Of a stretch of 64,000 bases of DNA, positions 22,179 through 33,121 are shown piece by piece; the first letter of the stretch is position 1; each line of letters starts with the position of its first letter. The translations under genes and the position numbers were made by a program. The stretch spans positions 2,294,001 through 2,358,000 of the forward strand of contig NZ_CP136995.1 of the NCBI RefSeq assembly GCF_033110285.1, in the 5' to 3' direction. This stretch comes from Ottowia sp. SB7-C50 (GTDB lineage Bacteria > Pseudomonadota > Gammaproteobacteria > Burkholderiales > Burkholderiaceae_C). The notes under the pieces were generated by a model. That model saw only the letters and a program-made list of their open reading frames with translations, ran no database searches and was not told the origin of the DNA.

Positions 22179-22640
22179 GCGGCGGCTGCGAGCGCAGGGC
22201 GCCCTGGCGGCACCCTGCCCGGCGGTACGCTGGAGTCTGGAAGCCGCACGGCCTGGGCGCCATGCGGTGCGGACACACGCACGACGAACCCGCCGCAGTG
22301 CTCGGCCCCCAGCGTGCCGCGCAGGGGTGATTCCATTTCCAATGCAATGCGTCAATCACCGTCATTGCGGCGAAGGCCGGGATCCATGTTGCTCCGCACA
22401 TGCCGTCTGGATTGCGGCTGCGTGTCGCGGTACGGGGCAGGCTTTGCGCCGGAATGACGAGATATGGCAGCTTTCATCTGGAATGTGAACGAGCCCATGG
22501 ACCGGAGCTGGCCGTGCCGTTGCATCGATGGCCGTGCACCCGCGCGTTCGGGCTGCTGACGCGCAGCACCCTGCCCTCGCTCAGGTCAGGGCTGTCATGG
22601 GCGCACGGGATGGCCGGCCCGCCGGGGTAAGCTGGCGGCC
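22179..22640. other. 462-base intergenic region with a degenerate REP-like pair
   Basis: No gene is supported. At 22361-22459 a degenerate REP-like pair is seen: GTCATTGCGGCGAAGGCCGG on the left and GCGCCGGAATGACG on the right. The rest is GC-rich with no clear promoter or terminator that I can support. Confidence 0.5.
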
Positions 22641-23066
22641 ATGCATCGCCTGGCACCCCACCCACACTTCGGCCTGGTGGCGCTGGCCGCCGCCGTGCTC
22701 GCGGCCTGCCAGACGCCGCCCACGCCCGAGCCACCGCCACCCGAGCCGCGGCCCATGGCATCGCAGACCTGCCCGCCTGTGCGGTATCCGGCCACCGCCA
22801 TGCGCATCGGCCTGCAGGGCCAGGTGCGCGTGCAGCTCACGGTCGATCTGCAGGGCCACGTGACGCAGGCGCGGTTGGTCGAGCCTTCGCAGTTGACCAT
22901 CCATTCCGAGCGCGATCCCGACCCGCCAGCCGCGCAGCGCCGTGCCGCCACGCTGGCGCTGGAACGCGCCGCGCTGGCCATCGCGCGCCGCTGCACGCTG
23001 CCGCCGGTAGTGGGCAACTACGCGCCCGCCACCGCCGTGCTGCCGTTTCACTTCGACCTGGAGTAA
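22641..23066 (+). CDS. TonB C-terminal-like lipoprotein
   Basis: A 141-residue lipoprotein: signal peptide with lipobox LAAC (Cys23), a Pro/Glu-rich linker (PPTPEPPPPEPRP), then a TonB C-terminal-like fold (CPPVRYPATAMRIGLQGQVRVQLTVDLQGHVTQARLVEPS). Unlike true TonB it has no inner-membrane anchor helix plus ExbB/ExbD partners nearby; a lipid anchor suggests a periplasmic protein using the same fold for protein contacts. Two Cys in the domain may form a disulfide. It ends six bases before the FemAB-like gene and is probably co-transcribed. Confidence 0.75.
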   Translation: MHRLAPHPHFGLVALAAAVLAACQTPPTPEPPPPEPRPMASQTCPPVRYPATAMRIGLQGQVRVQLTVDLQGHVTQARLVEPSQLTIHSERDPDPPAAQRRAATLALERAALAIARRCTLPPVVGNYAPATAVLPFHFDLE

Positions 23067-23072
23067 GCCACG

Positions 23073-24263
23073 ATGCGCGTGCAGTGGGTGGACGACCCGC
23101 GGCGGATCGACGCCGATTCATGGAACGCGCTGCTGGCCACCCAGGCCACGCCCACGCCCTTCATGCGCCACGCCTACCTGGCCGCCCTGCACGACAGCGG
23201 CAGCGCCGTGCCGGGCACCGGCTGGGCGCCGCGCTTCTTGCTGCTATGGGACGGCGCCGAACTGGCCGCCGCCTGCCCGCTGTACGTCAAAGCGCATTCG
23301 TATGGCGAATACGTGTTCGACTGGGCCTGGGCCAACGCCTATGCCGAGCACGGCCTGCGCTACTACCCCAAGGCGCTGGTGGCGGTGCCGTTCACGCCGG
23401 TGCCGGGCAGCCGCCTGCTGGCGCGAGATGCGGCAACGCGCGCGGCGCTGGTGCGGGCGCTGCTGGACTGGTGCGAGGCGCAAGGGCTGTCGTCGCTGCA
23501 CGTGCTGTTTGGCGACGCGGCGGACTGGGCGGCGTGCGACGCCGCTGGGTTGATGCAGCGGCAGCAGGTGCAGTTTCATTGGCACAACGCGCACCCGGCC
23601 GAGGCGCGTGCCTTCCACGGCTTCGACGACTTTCTCGCCTCGCTGGCGCAGGACAAGCGCAAGAAGATCCGCCAGGAGCGGCGCAAGGTGGCCGAGGCGG
23701 GCGTGCGCTTTCGCTGGGCGCGCGGCGCCGACATCGCGCCGGCGGACTGGGCCTTCTTCTATCGCTGCTACGAGCGCACCTACCTCGAACACGGCAACGC
23801 GCCGTACCTGACGCCCGCCTTCTTCGACGCCATGGCGCGCGACATGGCCGACGCCTGGGTGCTGTTCATCGCCGAACGCGACGGGCAGCCGATTGCTTCA
23901 AGTTTGATAGCTGTCAGCGCTGATCTGGCCAGCGCTGGCAGCCTGAATGATTCAAAAATCGTGGCCTACGGCCGCTACTGGGGCGCGCTGCAGCGCGTGG
24001 ACTGCCTGCATTTCGAGCTGTGCTATTACCAGCCCATCGACTGGTGCATCCGCCACGGCGTCGGCCGCTTTGAAGGCGGCGCCCAGGGCGAGTACAAGAT
24101 GGCGCGTGCGCTGATGCCCGTGGCCACGCACAGCGCGCACTGGCTGGCACACCCGGCGTTTGCCGACGCGGTGGAACGCTTTCTGGCGCGCGAATCGGTC
24201 GGCATCGGGGACTACCTGCAGCATCTGGACGAGCGCTCGCCGTTTCGGCGCGGCGGGGGCTGA
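23073..24263 (+). CDS. FemAB-like / GNAT-fold protein (peptidogalycan biosynthesis family, DUF482)
   Basis: A 396-residue cytoplasmic protein with the DUF482 features: an N-terminal SWNALLATQATPTPFMRHAYLAALHDSGS, WDGAELAAACPLYVKAHSYGEYVFDWAWANAY, and the KRKKIRQERRKV basic motif, then a FEGGAQGEYKMARALMP end. The fold is related to FemX aminoacyl transferases, but no substrate is established. Around residues 278-296 (DNA 23903-23957) a stem-loop repeat is translated in frame, giving SLIAVSADLASAGSLNDSK between two beta strands. Related proteins usually read directly through this loop, so an in-frame insertion is likely; this should be checked by alignment. Confidence 0.82.
   Translation: MRVQWVDDPRRIDADSWNALLATQATPTPFMRHAYLAALHDSGSAVPGTGWAPRFLLLWDGAELAAACPLYVKAHSYGEYVFDWAWANAYAEHGLRYYPKALVAVPFTPVPGSRLLARDAATRAALVRALLDWCEAQGLSSLHVLFGDAADWAACDAAGLMQRQQVQFHWHNAHPAEARAFHGFDDFLASLAQDKRKKIRQERRKVAEAGVRFRWARGADIAPADWAFFYRCYERTYLEHGNAPYLTPAFFDAMARDMADAWVLFIAERDGQPIASSLIAVSADLASAGSLNDSKIVAYGRYWGALQRVDCLHFELCYYQPIDWCIRHGVGRFEGGAQGEYKMARALMPVATHSAHWLAHPAFADAVERFLARESVGIGDYLQHLDERSPFRRGGG
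23903..23957. repeat. stem-loop repeat copy inside the FemAB-like gene
   Basis: TTTGATAGC, then AGCGCTG and CCAGCGCT arms and a GATTCAAAA end: one of the best-preserved copies in the window. It lies wholly within a coding sequence and keeps the reading frame. Confidence 0.7.
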
Positions 24264-24318
24264 GGCGCCGCCGGCCCTCTCCCAGAGGGCGCCACACGGC
24301 AGCCGGTTCAGCCGCCGA

Positions 24319-24639
24319 TCACTCGCGGTCGCGGCGCGGCGCGCGGGCGCCGGTGCGCACGCGGGTGCGCCGGTCGTCGCGGTACGCCACCTGCGTGGGC
24401 ATCAGGTCATAGTACGGGTCGGCGGCCGGGCCGCAGTTGGTTTCGGCGATGCCGAACACCATCGTGGCACCCGGGCCGTACTTGTAGGGCACGGTCTGGT
24501 GCAGCTGGTACGACATGTCGACCGGCGGCGTGGACGATTGCGACAGGATCTGGCCCTTGGGCCCCATCACGGTGTAGCAGGCGGCGTGCGCGCCCGCGGC
24601 CAGCAGCAGCGTGGCGATGAGGGTCAGGGGCTTTTTCAT
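24319..24639 (-). CDS. hypothetical exported protein
   Basis: A 106-residue protein not recognised. It has a clear signal peptide (MKKPLTLIATLLLAAGAHAA) and a mature part with two Cys (ACYTVMGPKGQILSQSS... AETNCGPAADPYYDLMPTQVAYRDD) that could form one disulfide, then a basic Arg-rich tail. The PKGQILSQSSTPPVDMSYQL segment recalls short periplasmic proteins of Burkholderiales of unknown role. ATG 24639 directly begins the signal sequence. It converges with the FemAB-like gene (55-base gap) and lies downstream of the GTPase gene on the same strand. Confidence 0.7.
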   Translation of the reverse strand: MKKPLTLIATLLLAAGAHAACYTVMGPKGQILSQSSTPPVDMSYQLHQTVPYKYGPGATMVFGIAETNCGPAADPYYDLMPTQVAYRDDRRTRVRTGARAPRRDRE

Positions 24640-24698
24640 GGTGCGCTCTTGCAATTTGTGACAAGTATCGCCCAAGTCTGCCCGCCCCGGACGGCTTG

Positions 24699-26093
24699 TC
24701 AAGAGGCGGCGGGCTCGAAGCGGCGGTCCAGCGCGCGCGCGACGTCGGATTCCAGCGCGTGGCGGTCGGCGTCGCCCGCGCCGCGCCGGCGGTCGCCGCG
24801 CTCCCAATCCGGATGGCCGCGCGCCGGGCTCAGCGCGCGCACCACCTCGTCCAGGCCCGGATCGACCTGCTCGTCGGTCACCCGCAGCTTGTGCAGGGCG
24901 GCGTGGCCGCGCTGCTCCAGCGCGCGCGCCAGATCCAGCAGGTGATCGGCCAGCAGCAGCAGCACGGGGTCTTCCACCGTCAGTTCCTGCACACCGTTCA
25001 AGCGATTTTCGAGCTTGCGCCAAAGCGGCCGCCAGCCGCCCGACGCGGCGCCGCCCAGGGTCGCGCCCAGCGTGGTCGCGGCGCCCAGCGACAGCCCCGC
25101 CATCGCCACGTCGGCCACCATGCCCAGGCCCGCGCCAATGGCGGCCCCCAAGCCCAGGCGCTTGCCGGCTTCCTTCAGCAATTCGGGGTTGAACAGGTCG
25201 TCTTCCCAGCGGCCGCCGAGTTGCGGCATTTCGGCCAGTTCGGCGTCGTCGGGGCGGAAGGCGAACACCGCCAGCAGGTCATCGACGGCGCGCCGCGCGT
25301 GGCGCCGCACGTCGTCCTGAAAGGCGCGCACAAAGGCCTGCTGGCGCAGCTCGTCGGCAAATTCCTCGGCCGGCAGCGCACGCCGCATGGCGGCCACGTC
25401 GATCAGCGTCGATGCCGCCACGCGGCAGGCGGCCAGTCGCCGCTCGCGCGCCTGCAGCGTCAGCGCGTCAACAATGCCCGCCAGCTGCTGGCGCCGGACC
25501 GGCAGCAGCGTGGCCAGGTCGCCGTACAGCTGGCGCTCGGAGCCGTTGAACGGCGCCACGACGTCGAATTCGACCCGCGCGTGCAGCCCGCTTTCGAGCA
25601 GCGCCTGGTGCCATTCGGGCAGGCGCGTGCCGACCGAGCGCACGAAATTCAGCACCGGCATGATGGGCTTGGCGCACCACGACAGGATTTCCAGCTCGGC
25701 ACGGTACTTGGGCAGCACCGGCTCGCGCGTGTCGATGACGATCATCGCGGCGTCGGCCGATTCGGTCAGCGCGCGCAGCACCTTGGCCTCCTGCTCGAAG
25801 CTGCGGCTGGCTTCGGGGCCGCGCAGGAAGGCGCGCACGCGCTCGGGGCGAGTGTCGGCGGCCAGGGTGTTCAGATAGTCGAGCAGCGCGACCGAATCTT
25901 CCAGCCCCGGTGTGTCGATGAAGCGCACGGCCACCGCGCCGTCGATGCGCAGGTCGATCGTCTCGGCGTGGCGTGTGGTGCCCGGGCGGTCGGACACCTC
26001 GCCAAAGTCCACCTTGCGCGTCAGCGTGCGCAGCAGCGAGGTCTTGCCGGCGTTGGTGTGGCCGACGATGGCGATGCGCAGCGGTTCAGTCAT
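24699..26093 (-). CDS. GTPase with C-terminal DUF3482
   Basis: A 464-residue TRAFAC-class GTPase: G1 GHTNAGKTS (residues 10-18), G3 DTPGL, and an NFVRS segment at the G4 position, where an NKxD motif is not obvious. The remainder is the DUF3482 region with an amphipathic glycine-rich segment (GLGAAIGAGLGMVADVAMAGLSLGAATTLGATLGG) that may touch the membrane. Its start overlaps the stop of the upstream DUF2868 gene by eight bases, so the two are translationally coupled. These two families usually occur together, suggesting a membrane-GTPase complex; its task is unknown. Confidence 0.87.
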   Translation of the reverse strand: MTEPLRIAIVGHTNAGKTSLLRTLTRKVDFGEVSDRPGTTRHAETIDLRIDGAVAVRFIDTPGLEDSVALLDYLNTLAADTRPERVRAFLRGPEASRSFEQEAKVLRALTESADAAMIVIDTREPVLPKYRAELEILSWCAKPIMPVLNFVRSVGTRLPEWHQALLESGLHARVEFDVVAPFNGSERQLYGDLATLLPVRRQQLAGIVDALTLQARERRLAACRVAASTLIDVAAMRRALPAEEFADELRQQAFVRAFQDDVRRHARRAVDDLLAVFAFRPDDAELAEMPQLGGRWEDDLFNPELLKEAGKRLGLGAAIGAGLGMVADVAMAGLSLGAATTLGATLGGAASGGWRPLWRKLENRLNGVQELTVEDPVLLLLADHLLDLARALEQRGHAALHKLRVTDEQVDPGLDEVVRALSPARGHPDWERGDRRRGAGDADRHALESDVARALDRRFEPAAS

Positions 26094-27525
26094 GGGCGGA
26101 TGCTATCCAATTCGCAGCATCCTGCGCTGATTCGACAAGCGCCAGGGCCGAAAAACCTTCTGATTCCAGCCACTGGCGCCAGCGCGGGGCACCGCCCTCG
26201 CCCATCGGCCACAGCGCCAGGCGGCCGGCGTGCGGTTGCAGCTCGCGCACGAAGCGGGCGGTGCCGCGGTCGGGGCTGGACGCGGCGTGCACCGCCAGCA
26301 GCAGCGCCACCGGGCGCGCCTCGACCAGCCGCGCCATGACGGCCTGGCGCTCGCGCGCGCTGCCGGCAATGCGTTCGAGCAGCACCGCGTCGGCCAGCAC
26401 GCCGGGCGGGGGCCAGGCGGCTTCGGGCGGCAGCTCGAACCCGATCAGCGCCAGCGAGCCGGGCGCGCCCGGCGCCGCGTGGCGCACGCGCGGCACGTCC
26501 GCGCCGCCGGCGGGGCGCTCGGGGTCGATCACCTGCGGCGGCGGCTCCAGCGCGTCCAGCCGCTGCAGCAGGCGCTGCACATACGGGTCGGCCATGTCGA
26601 GTGCGCCCAGCTGGCGCGCGCCGGCCTTGAAGCGCTGCAGGCTCAGCGCCAGCAGCAGCAGGCGCGGCAGCAGCCCGTAGACCGCCACGCAGCCCATCAG
26701 CCACCAGGCCCATTGGCGCTGCGAGGTGGCATCGCCCCAGGCGCGCACGCCGGTGTCTGCGGCCATCGCATTGCCGACGCTCTGCACCGCCGCCGCGTCC
26801 GGCACCGGAAAGCCCAGCAGCGCCGGCAGCGCGCCGGTCACCTGCACAAAGCGCTGGAAGAACGCCGCGCTGAGAATGGTGCTTTCCCACGTCAGGCGAT
26901 AGGCGTGAAAGGCAAAGCCGAAGGCCAGCGCCGCCAGCATGATGACGAAGGCCAGCGACCAGATGCCGTGGCTGAGCGCCCCGGTCAACCAGCCCAGCAG
27001 GCGCTGCCGCTGCAGCACGGCCGTCAGCGACTGCAGCAGTGTGGGTGCGTGCGGCCCGCGTTCCAGCGGCAGGCGCGCCGTCAGCCACAGCGCCAGCCGC
27101 CCCAGCCACGGGCCGGCCCAGCGCCCCTGAAACAGCAGCAGCGCCAGCAGCCAGACCGCCAGCATGGCGGCGTGCAGCCCCAGCAGGCTGACGAAGGCGG
27201 CGATGGCGTTGATGCTGCGCCCTTCGCCCAGCACGGCGCGCGCCATGCCCAGGCCGGCCAGCGCCATCGCCACGGCCAGCAGCGCCGCCACGCCCCCGCC
27301 CAGGCCGCGCCAGCGCGCCAGCTCGGCCGGCAGGCCCAGCCGCTGGCCCAGCAGCCAGCCGCGCTCGGCGATCTGGTCGGCGCGCGTGGACCGGGTGCGA
27401 AAGGCCTGCTGCAGCGCCGCCTGGTCGTCCAGCGGGCCATCGGATTCGATGCGCTGCACGGCGTCCAGCACCACGGCGGTGGCCAGTGGCGTGCGGTCGG
27501 GGGCGGAGACAGAAGCGGTGGACAT
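26086..27525 (-). CDS. DUF2868 multi-pass membrane protein
   Basis: A 479-residue membrane protein: an N-terminal cytoplasmic part, about five to six hydrophobic helices between residues 75 and 310 (for example LGGGVAALLAVAMALAGLG and AFVSLLGLHAAMLAVWLLALLLFQG), then a soluble C-terminal domain of about 160 residues. It matches the DUF2868 family and is coupled by an 8-base overlap to the DUF3482 GTPase. The last 15 or so residues (SALALVESAQDAANWIASAHD region) are encoded by a degenerate stem-loop repeat at 26101-26160. The start at 27525 is chosen over 27549; neither has a strong ribosome site. Confidence 0.82.
   Translation of the reverse strand: MSTASVSAPDRTPLATAVVLDAVQRIESDGPLDDQAALQQAFRTRSTRADQIAERGWLLGQRLGLPAELARWRGLGGGVAALLAVAMALAGLGMARAVLGEGRSINAIAAFVSLLGLHAAMLAVWLLALLLFQGRWAGPWLGRLALWLTARLPLERGPHAPTLLQSLTAVLQRQRLLGWLTGALSHGIWSLAFVIMLAALAFGFAFHAYRLTWESTILSAAFFQRFVQVTGALPALLGFPVPDAAAVQSVGNAMAADTGVRAWGDATSQRQWAWWLMGCVAVYGLLPRLLLLALSLQRFKAGARQLGALDMADPYVQRLLQRLDALEPPPQVIDPERPAGGADVPRVRHAAPGAPGSLALIGFELPPEAAWPPPGVLADAVLLERIAGSARERQAVMARLVEARPVALLLAVHAASSPDRGTARFVRELQPHAGRLALWPMGEGGAPRWRQWLESEGFSALALVESAQDAANWIASAHD
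26101..26160. repeat. degenerate stem-loop repeat copy at the 3' end of the DUF2868 gene
   Basis: CTATCCAATTCGCAGCATC, TGCGCTG and ACAAGCGCCAG blocks match the repeat family. It lies inside the coding region just upstream of the coupled GTPase start. Confidence 0.5.
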
Positions 27526-27587
27526 GCGTCTAAACGGCAAGGCCCGCATTATCGGCGGCGCAGCGGGCGGGCGCGATTGGCACTATC

Positions 27588-27627
27588 AAAAAAAGAGCTG
27601 CCCGCGCTTTCTGCAAGCGCGGGCAGC
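27588..27627 (-). terminator. intrinsic terminator of ppa
   Basis: GCTGCCCGCGCTT (27597-27609) and AAGCGCGGGCAGC (27615-27627) form a perfect 13-bp stem with a 5-base loop. On the minus strand it is followed by T7 (27588-27594). It also resembles the dispersed stem-loop repeat. Confidence 0.9.
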
Positions 27628-27669
27628 CCGTATTTCAACCAGAAAAGACCGCGCCGGCGCGGCCACGGC

Positions 27670-28212
27670 TCACTTGCCCTGCTGCGCCTTCTTGTAGGCG
27701 GCGATGCCGTCGGTGATTTCCTTGCGGGCGGCGTCGGGGCCTTCCCAACCCAGCAACTTGACCCACTTGCCGGGCTCCAGATCCTTGTAGTGCTCGAAGA
27801 AGTGGCCGATGGTGTTCAGGCGCGCCGGGCTCATGTCTTCCGGCTTTTCCCAGCGGCTGTAGAGCGACAGCAGCTTGGGGATGGGCACCGCGAGCACCTT
27901 GCCGTCTTCACCCGCCTCGTCCTGCATCTTCAGGATGCCGACCGGGCGGCAGGTGACCACCACGCCGGGAATCAGCGGCACCGGGGTGACCACCAGCACG
28001 TCCACCGGATCGCCGTCGCCCGACAGCGTCTGCGGCACGTAGCCGTAGTTGGTGGGGTAGTGCATCGACGTGCTCATGAAGCGGTCGACGAAGATGGCCC
28101 CGGTGTCCTTGTCCACCTCGTACTTGATGGGGTCGGCGTTCATCGGGATCTCAATGATGACGTTGAACTCGTCGGGCGCCTTGTCGCCGGGGGTGACTTT
28201 GTCGAGGGACAT
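27670..28212 (-). CDS. ppa: inorganic pyrophosphatase (family I, soluble)
   Basis: A 180-residue cytoplasmic enzyme that hydrolyses pyrophosphate to phosphate with Mg2+. Conserved metal and substrate residues are in place: [13 protein letters not shown], the [23 protein letters not shown] signature with its Asp triad, and [10 protein letters not shown]. It is divergent from the membrane pyrophosphatase gene, so soluble and membrane PPi-consuming enzymes share one intergenic region of 246 bases. ATG 28212 is the family start; the frame continues upstream without support. A strong terminator follows. Confidence 0.96.
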   Translation of the reverse strand: MSLDKVTPGDKAPDEFNVIIEIPMNADPIKYEVDKDTGAIFVDRFMSTSMHYPTNYGYVPQTLSGDGDPVDVLVVTPVPLIPGVVVTCRPVGILKMQDEAGEDGKVLAVPIPKLLSLYSRWEKPEDMSPARLNTIGHFFEHYKDLEPGKWVKLLGWEGPDAARKEITDGIAAYKKAQQGK

Positions 28213-28250
28213 GATGCTTTTGTTTCTCGCGGGTTGATGTGGATTAAGAC

Positions 28251-28272
28251 AAATCGGGATTAACCCTGATTT
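28251..28272. promoter_or_regulatory. imperfect dyad between ppa and hppA
   Basis: AAATCGGGATTAACCCTGAT plus TT reads as an imperfect palindrome (18 of 22 positions symmetric) 39 bases upstream of the ppa start. It may be an operator controlling one or both pyrophosphatases. Confidence 0.4.
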
Positions 28273-28458
28273 TACTTTCGTGCCCCTTGCACCTTCCGTA
28301 ATTGTCATGTTTTCCGGCTAAATTCGCGCTGTTGGCCAATCGACCGCCCGTATACGCACAAGAGGGGGCGAGGAAGCAACGCAGTGGAGGGTTCGACTGC
28401 GTGGCATTGCTGGCGGTCTGATCCTCCGAAGCGCAACCGCTTTTGTGAGGAGAAATCA

Positions 28459-31101
<2,643 letters not shown>

Positions 31102-31122
31102 GCGGCTTTACCTGCCAGCACA

Positions 31123-31154
31123 GGGCGCGGACCTTCGGGGCCGCGCCCTTTTTT
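31123..31154 (+). terminator. intrinsic terminator of hppA
   Basis: GGGCGCGG (31123-31130) and CCGCGCCC (31141-31148) with a 10-base loop are followed by six T, between hppA and the convergent MFS gene. Confidence 0.88.
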
Positions 31155-31183
31155 CATGGCCGGGCGCTGCGCCCTGCCCCGCG

Positions 31184-32365
31184 TCAGTCGCGCGTCCGCC
31201 TCAGCACCAGCAGCGCCATCGACAGCACGCTGAACACCGCGCCCGCGGCAAACGTCGCCTGCGGCCCGATGGCTTCCCACAGCAGCCCCGCCACAGCGCT
31301 GGCCACCAGCATCGCCAGCCCGCTCATCAGGTTGAAGAACCCGAACGCCGTGCCGCGCAGGTCGGCCGGCGCGGCCTGCGCCACCATGGCGGCCAGCAGG
31401 CCCTGGGTCATGCCCATGTGCACGCCCCACAGGGCCACGCCCAGCAGCAGCCCGCTCCAGTGCGTTCTGATGCCCAGCACCACGTCGGCCACGACCAGCA
31501 CCGCCAGACCGGCCAGCAGCAGCCCGCGGTGCGACACGCGGTCAGACAGCTTGCCGAACGGATAGGCGGTGACGGCATAGACCGCGTTCATCGCCACCAT
31601 CACCAGCGGCACCAGCGCCACGGCCACGCCGATCTGCTGGGCGCGCAGCACCAAAAACGCTTCTGAAAACCGCGCCAACGTGAACACCGCGCCCACGCCC
31701 ACCACCCACCAGTACGCAGCGGGCAGCCGCTTCAGGCTGGCGCGCGAAATCGGGTTGACGCGCCGCTCGGCCGCCGCGCGCGGCGGCTCGCGCACGCCCC
31801 ACCACAGCAACCCCACGCACAGCACGGCCGGCACGACGGCGACAGCGAACACGGCGCGGAAATCGTTCGCCCACAGCAGCATCAGGCCCACGGCCAGCAA
31901 AGGCCCCAGAAAGGCGCCCACCGTGTCCAGCGACTGGCGCAGCCCGAACGCCGCACCGCGCTGGTCCGGCGGCGCGATGTCGGCCACCAGCGCATCGCGC
32001 GGCGCGCCGCGAATGCCCTTGCCCACGCGGTCGAGCAGCCGCGCGGTGAAGATCAGCCCCGGCCCCGTGGCCAGCGCGAACAGCGGCTTGGTGGCCGCCC
32101 CCAGCCCGTAACCCAGCAGCGCCAGCGGCTTGCGCCGGCCAAAACAGTCGCTGATGACGCCCGAGAACACCTTCAGGATCAGCGCCGTCGCCTCGGCCAG
32201 GCCTTCCAGCAACCCGACCAGTGCCACGCTCATGCCCAGCGTGCCTACCATGAACAGCGGCAGCAGCGCGTGGATCATCTCGCTGGAGATGTCCATCAGC
32301 AGGCTGACGAACCCCAGCACCCAGATGCCGGTGGGCAGCGATGGACGGCGGGCGGGGGCGGTCAT
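31184..32365 (-). CDS. MFS transporter
   Basis: A 393-residue 12-helix major facilitator. The loop 2-3 region (SDCFGRRKPLALLGYG) and DRVGKGIRGAPRDALVADIAPPDQRGAAFG recall the multidrug/fosmidomycin-resistance-like branch, where this second motif is conserved. It is an inner-membrane secondary transporter of unknown substrate. The start at 32365 precedes the first helix by a short basic leader; the frame is open upstream to 32446 without support. It is divergent from the Mpo1-like gene and converges on hppA. Confidence 0.85.
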   Translation of the reverse strand: MTAPARRPSLPTGIWVLGFVSLLMDISSEMIHALLPLFMVGTLGMSVALVGLLEGLAEATALILKVFSGVISDCFGRRKPLALLGYGLGAATKPLFALATGPGLIFTARLLDRVGKGIRGAPRDALVADIAPPDQRGAAFGLRQSLDTVGAFLGPLLAVGLMLLWANDFRAVFAVAVVPAVLCVGLLWWGVREPPRAAAERRVNPISRASLKRLPAAYWWVVGVGAVFTLARFSEAFLVLRAQQIGVAVALVPLVMVAMNAVYAVTAYPFGKLSDRVSHRGLLLAGLAVLVVADVVLGIRTHWSGLLLGVALWGVHMGMTQGLLAAMVAQAAPADLRGTAFGFFNLMSGLAMLVASAVAGLLWEAIGPQATFAAGAVFSVLSMALLVLRRTRD

Positions 32366-32485
32366 GGCGATGCGACAAAGTCGATGGCGGCGGGCGGGAC
32401 GCGGATTGTCGCTCGCGCGGGTTGCCCCGCTTGTAGACGCTTCCACAGCCGCCTACCATCGGCCCATCCAGAGGAGACATTCGCC

Positions 32486-33022
32486 GTGAAGACCCTGACC
32501 GACCAGTTGGCCCAGTACGCCGATTACCACCGCGACAAGCGCAACATCGCCACGCACTTCGTCGGCATCCCGATGATCGTGCTGGCCGTGCAGGTGCTGC
32601 TGTCGCGCCCGGCGTGGCCGGTGGGCGACTGGACCCTGTCGCCGGCGGTGCTGGCCACGCTGCTGGCCTGCGTGTATTACCTGGTGCTCGACCGCCCGCT
32701 GGGCGTGCTGATGTCGGTGCTGCTGGCCGGCGGCCTGTGGCTGGCCGCCGCGCTGGCCGCGCAGCCAACGTCAGTGTGGCTGGCCTGGGGCATCGGCCTG
32801 TTCGTGGTGGGCTGGGTGATCCAGTTCGTCGGCCACATCTACGAAGGGCGCAAGCCGGCCTTCGTGGACGACTTGATCGGCCTCATCATCGGCCCCTTGT
32901 TCGTGGTGGCCGAAGTGGTGTTTGCCCTGGGCCTGCGGCGCGAACTGCACGCGGCCATCGAATCGCGCGCCGGCCCGGTGCGCAGTGGCGCGCGCCCGGC
33001 AGCGGGCTCGGCACGCGGCTAA
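32486..33022 (+). CDS. Mpo1-like (DUF962) membrane protein
   Basis: A 178-residue protein with four hydrophobic helices. YADYHRDKRNIATHFVGIPMIVLAV and VIQFVGHIYEGRKPAFVDDLIGLIIGPLFVVAEV carry the conserved His residues of the Mpo1/YGL010w family, whose yeast member is an Fe2+-dependent dioxygenase acting on 2-hydroxy fatty acids. Whether the bacterial protein does the same is inferred from family only. It starts with GTG at 32486, supported by an AGAGGAG site; no ATG is available. It is divergent from the MFS gene. The last 20 residues are polar and probably not conserved. Confidence 0.85.
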   Translation: MKTLTDQLAQYADYHRDKRNIATHFVGIPMIVLAVQVLLSRPAWPVGDWTLSPAVLATLLACVYYLVLDRPLGVLMSVLLAGGLWLAAALAAQPTSVWLAWGIGLFVVGWVIQFVGHIYEGRKPAFVDDLIGLIIGPLFVVAEVVFALGLRRELHAAIESRAGPVRSGARPAAGSARG

Positions 33023-33027
33023 AGTCC

Positions 33028-33080
33028 TTTTTTAATAGCATCAAGCGCTGACTGGGCCAGCGCCAGCAGCCGTTTTGATG
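33028..33080. repeat. stem-loop repeat copy upstream of the ALDH gene
   Basis: TTTTTTAATAGCATCAAGCG, then GGGCCAGCGCCAGCAGCCG and TTTTGATG: a well-preserved copy starting six bases after the Mpo1-like stop codon. It may act as a terminator or leader structure. Confidence 0.6.
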
Positions 33081-33121
33081 CCAAACTCAGCGCGCTGAAC
33101 GTTTTGCCGGACAATGTCCGG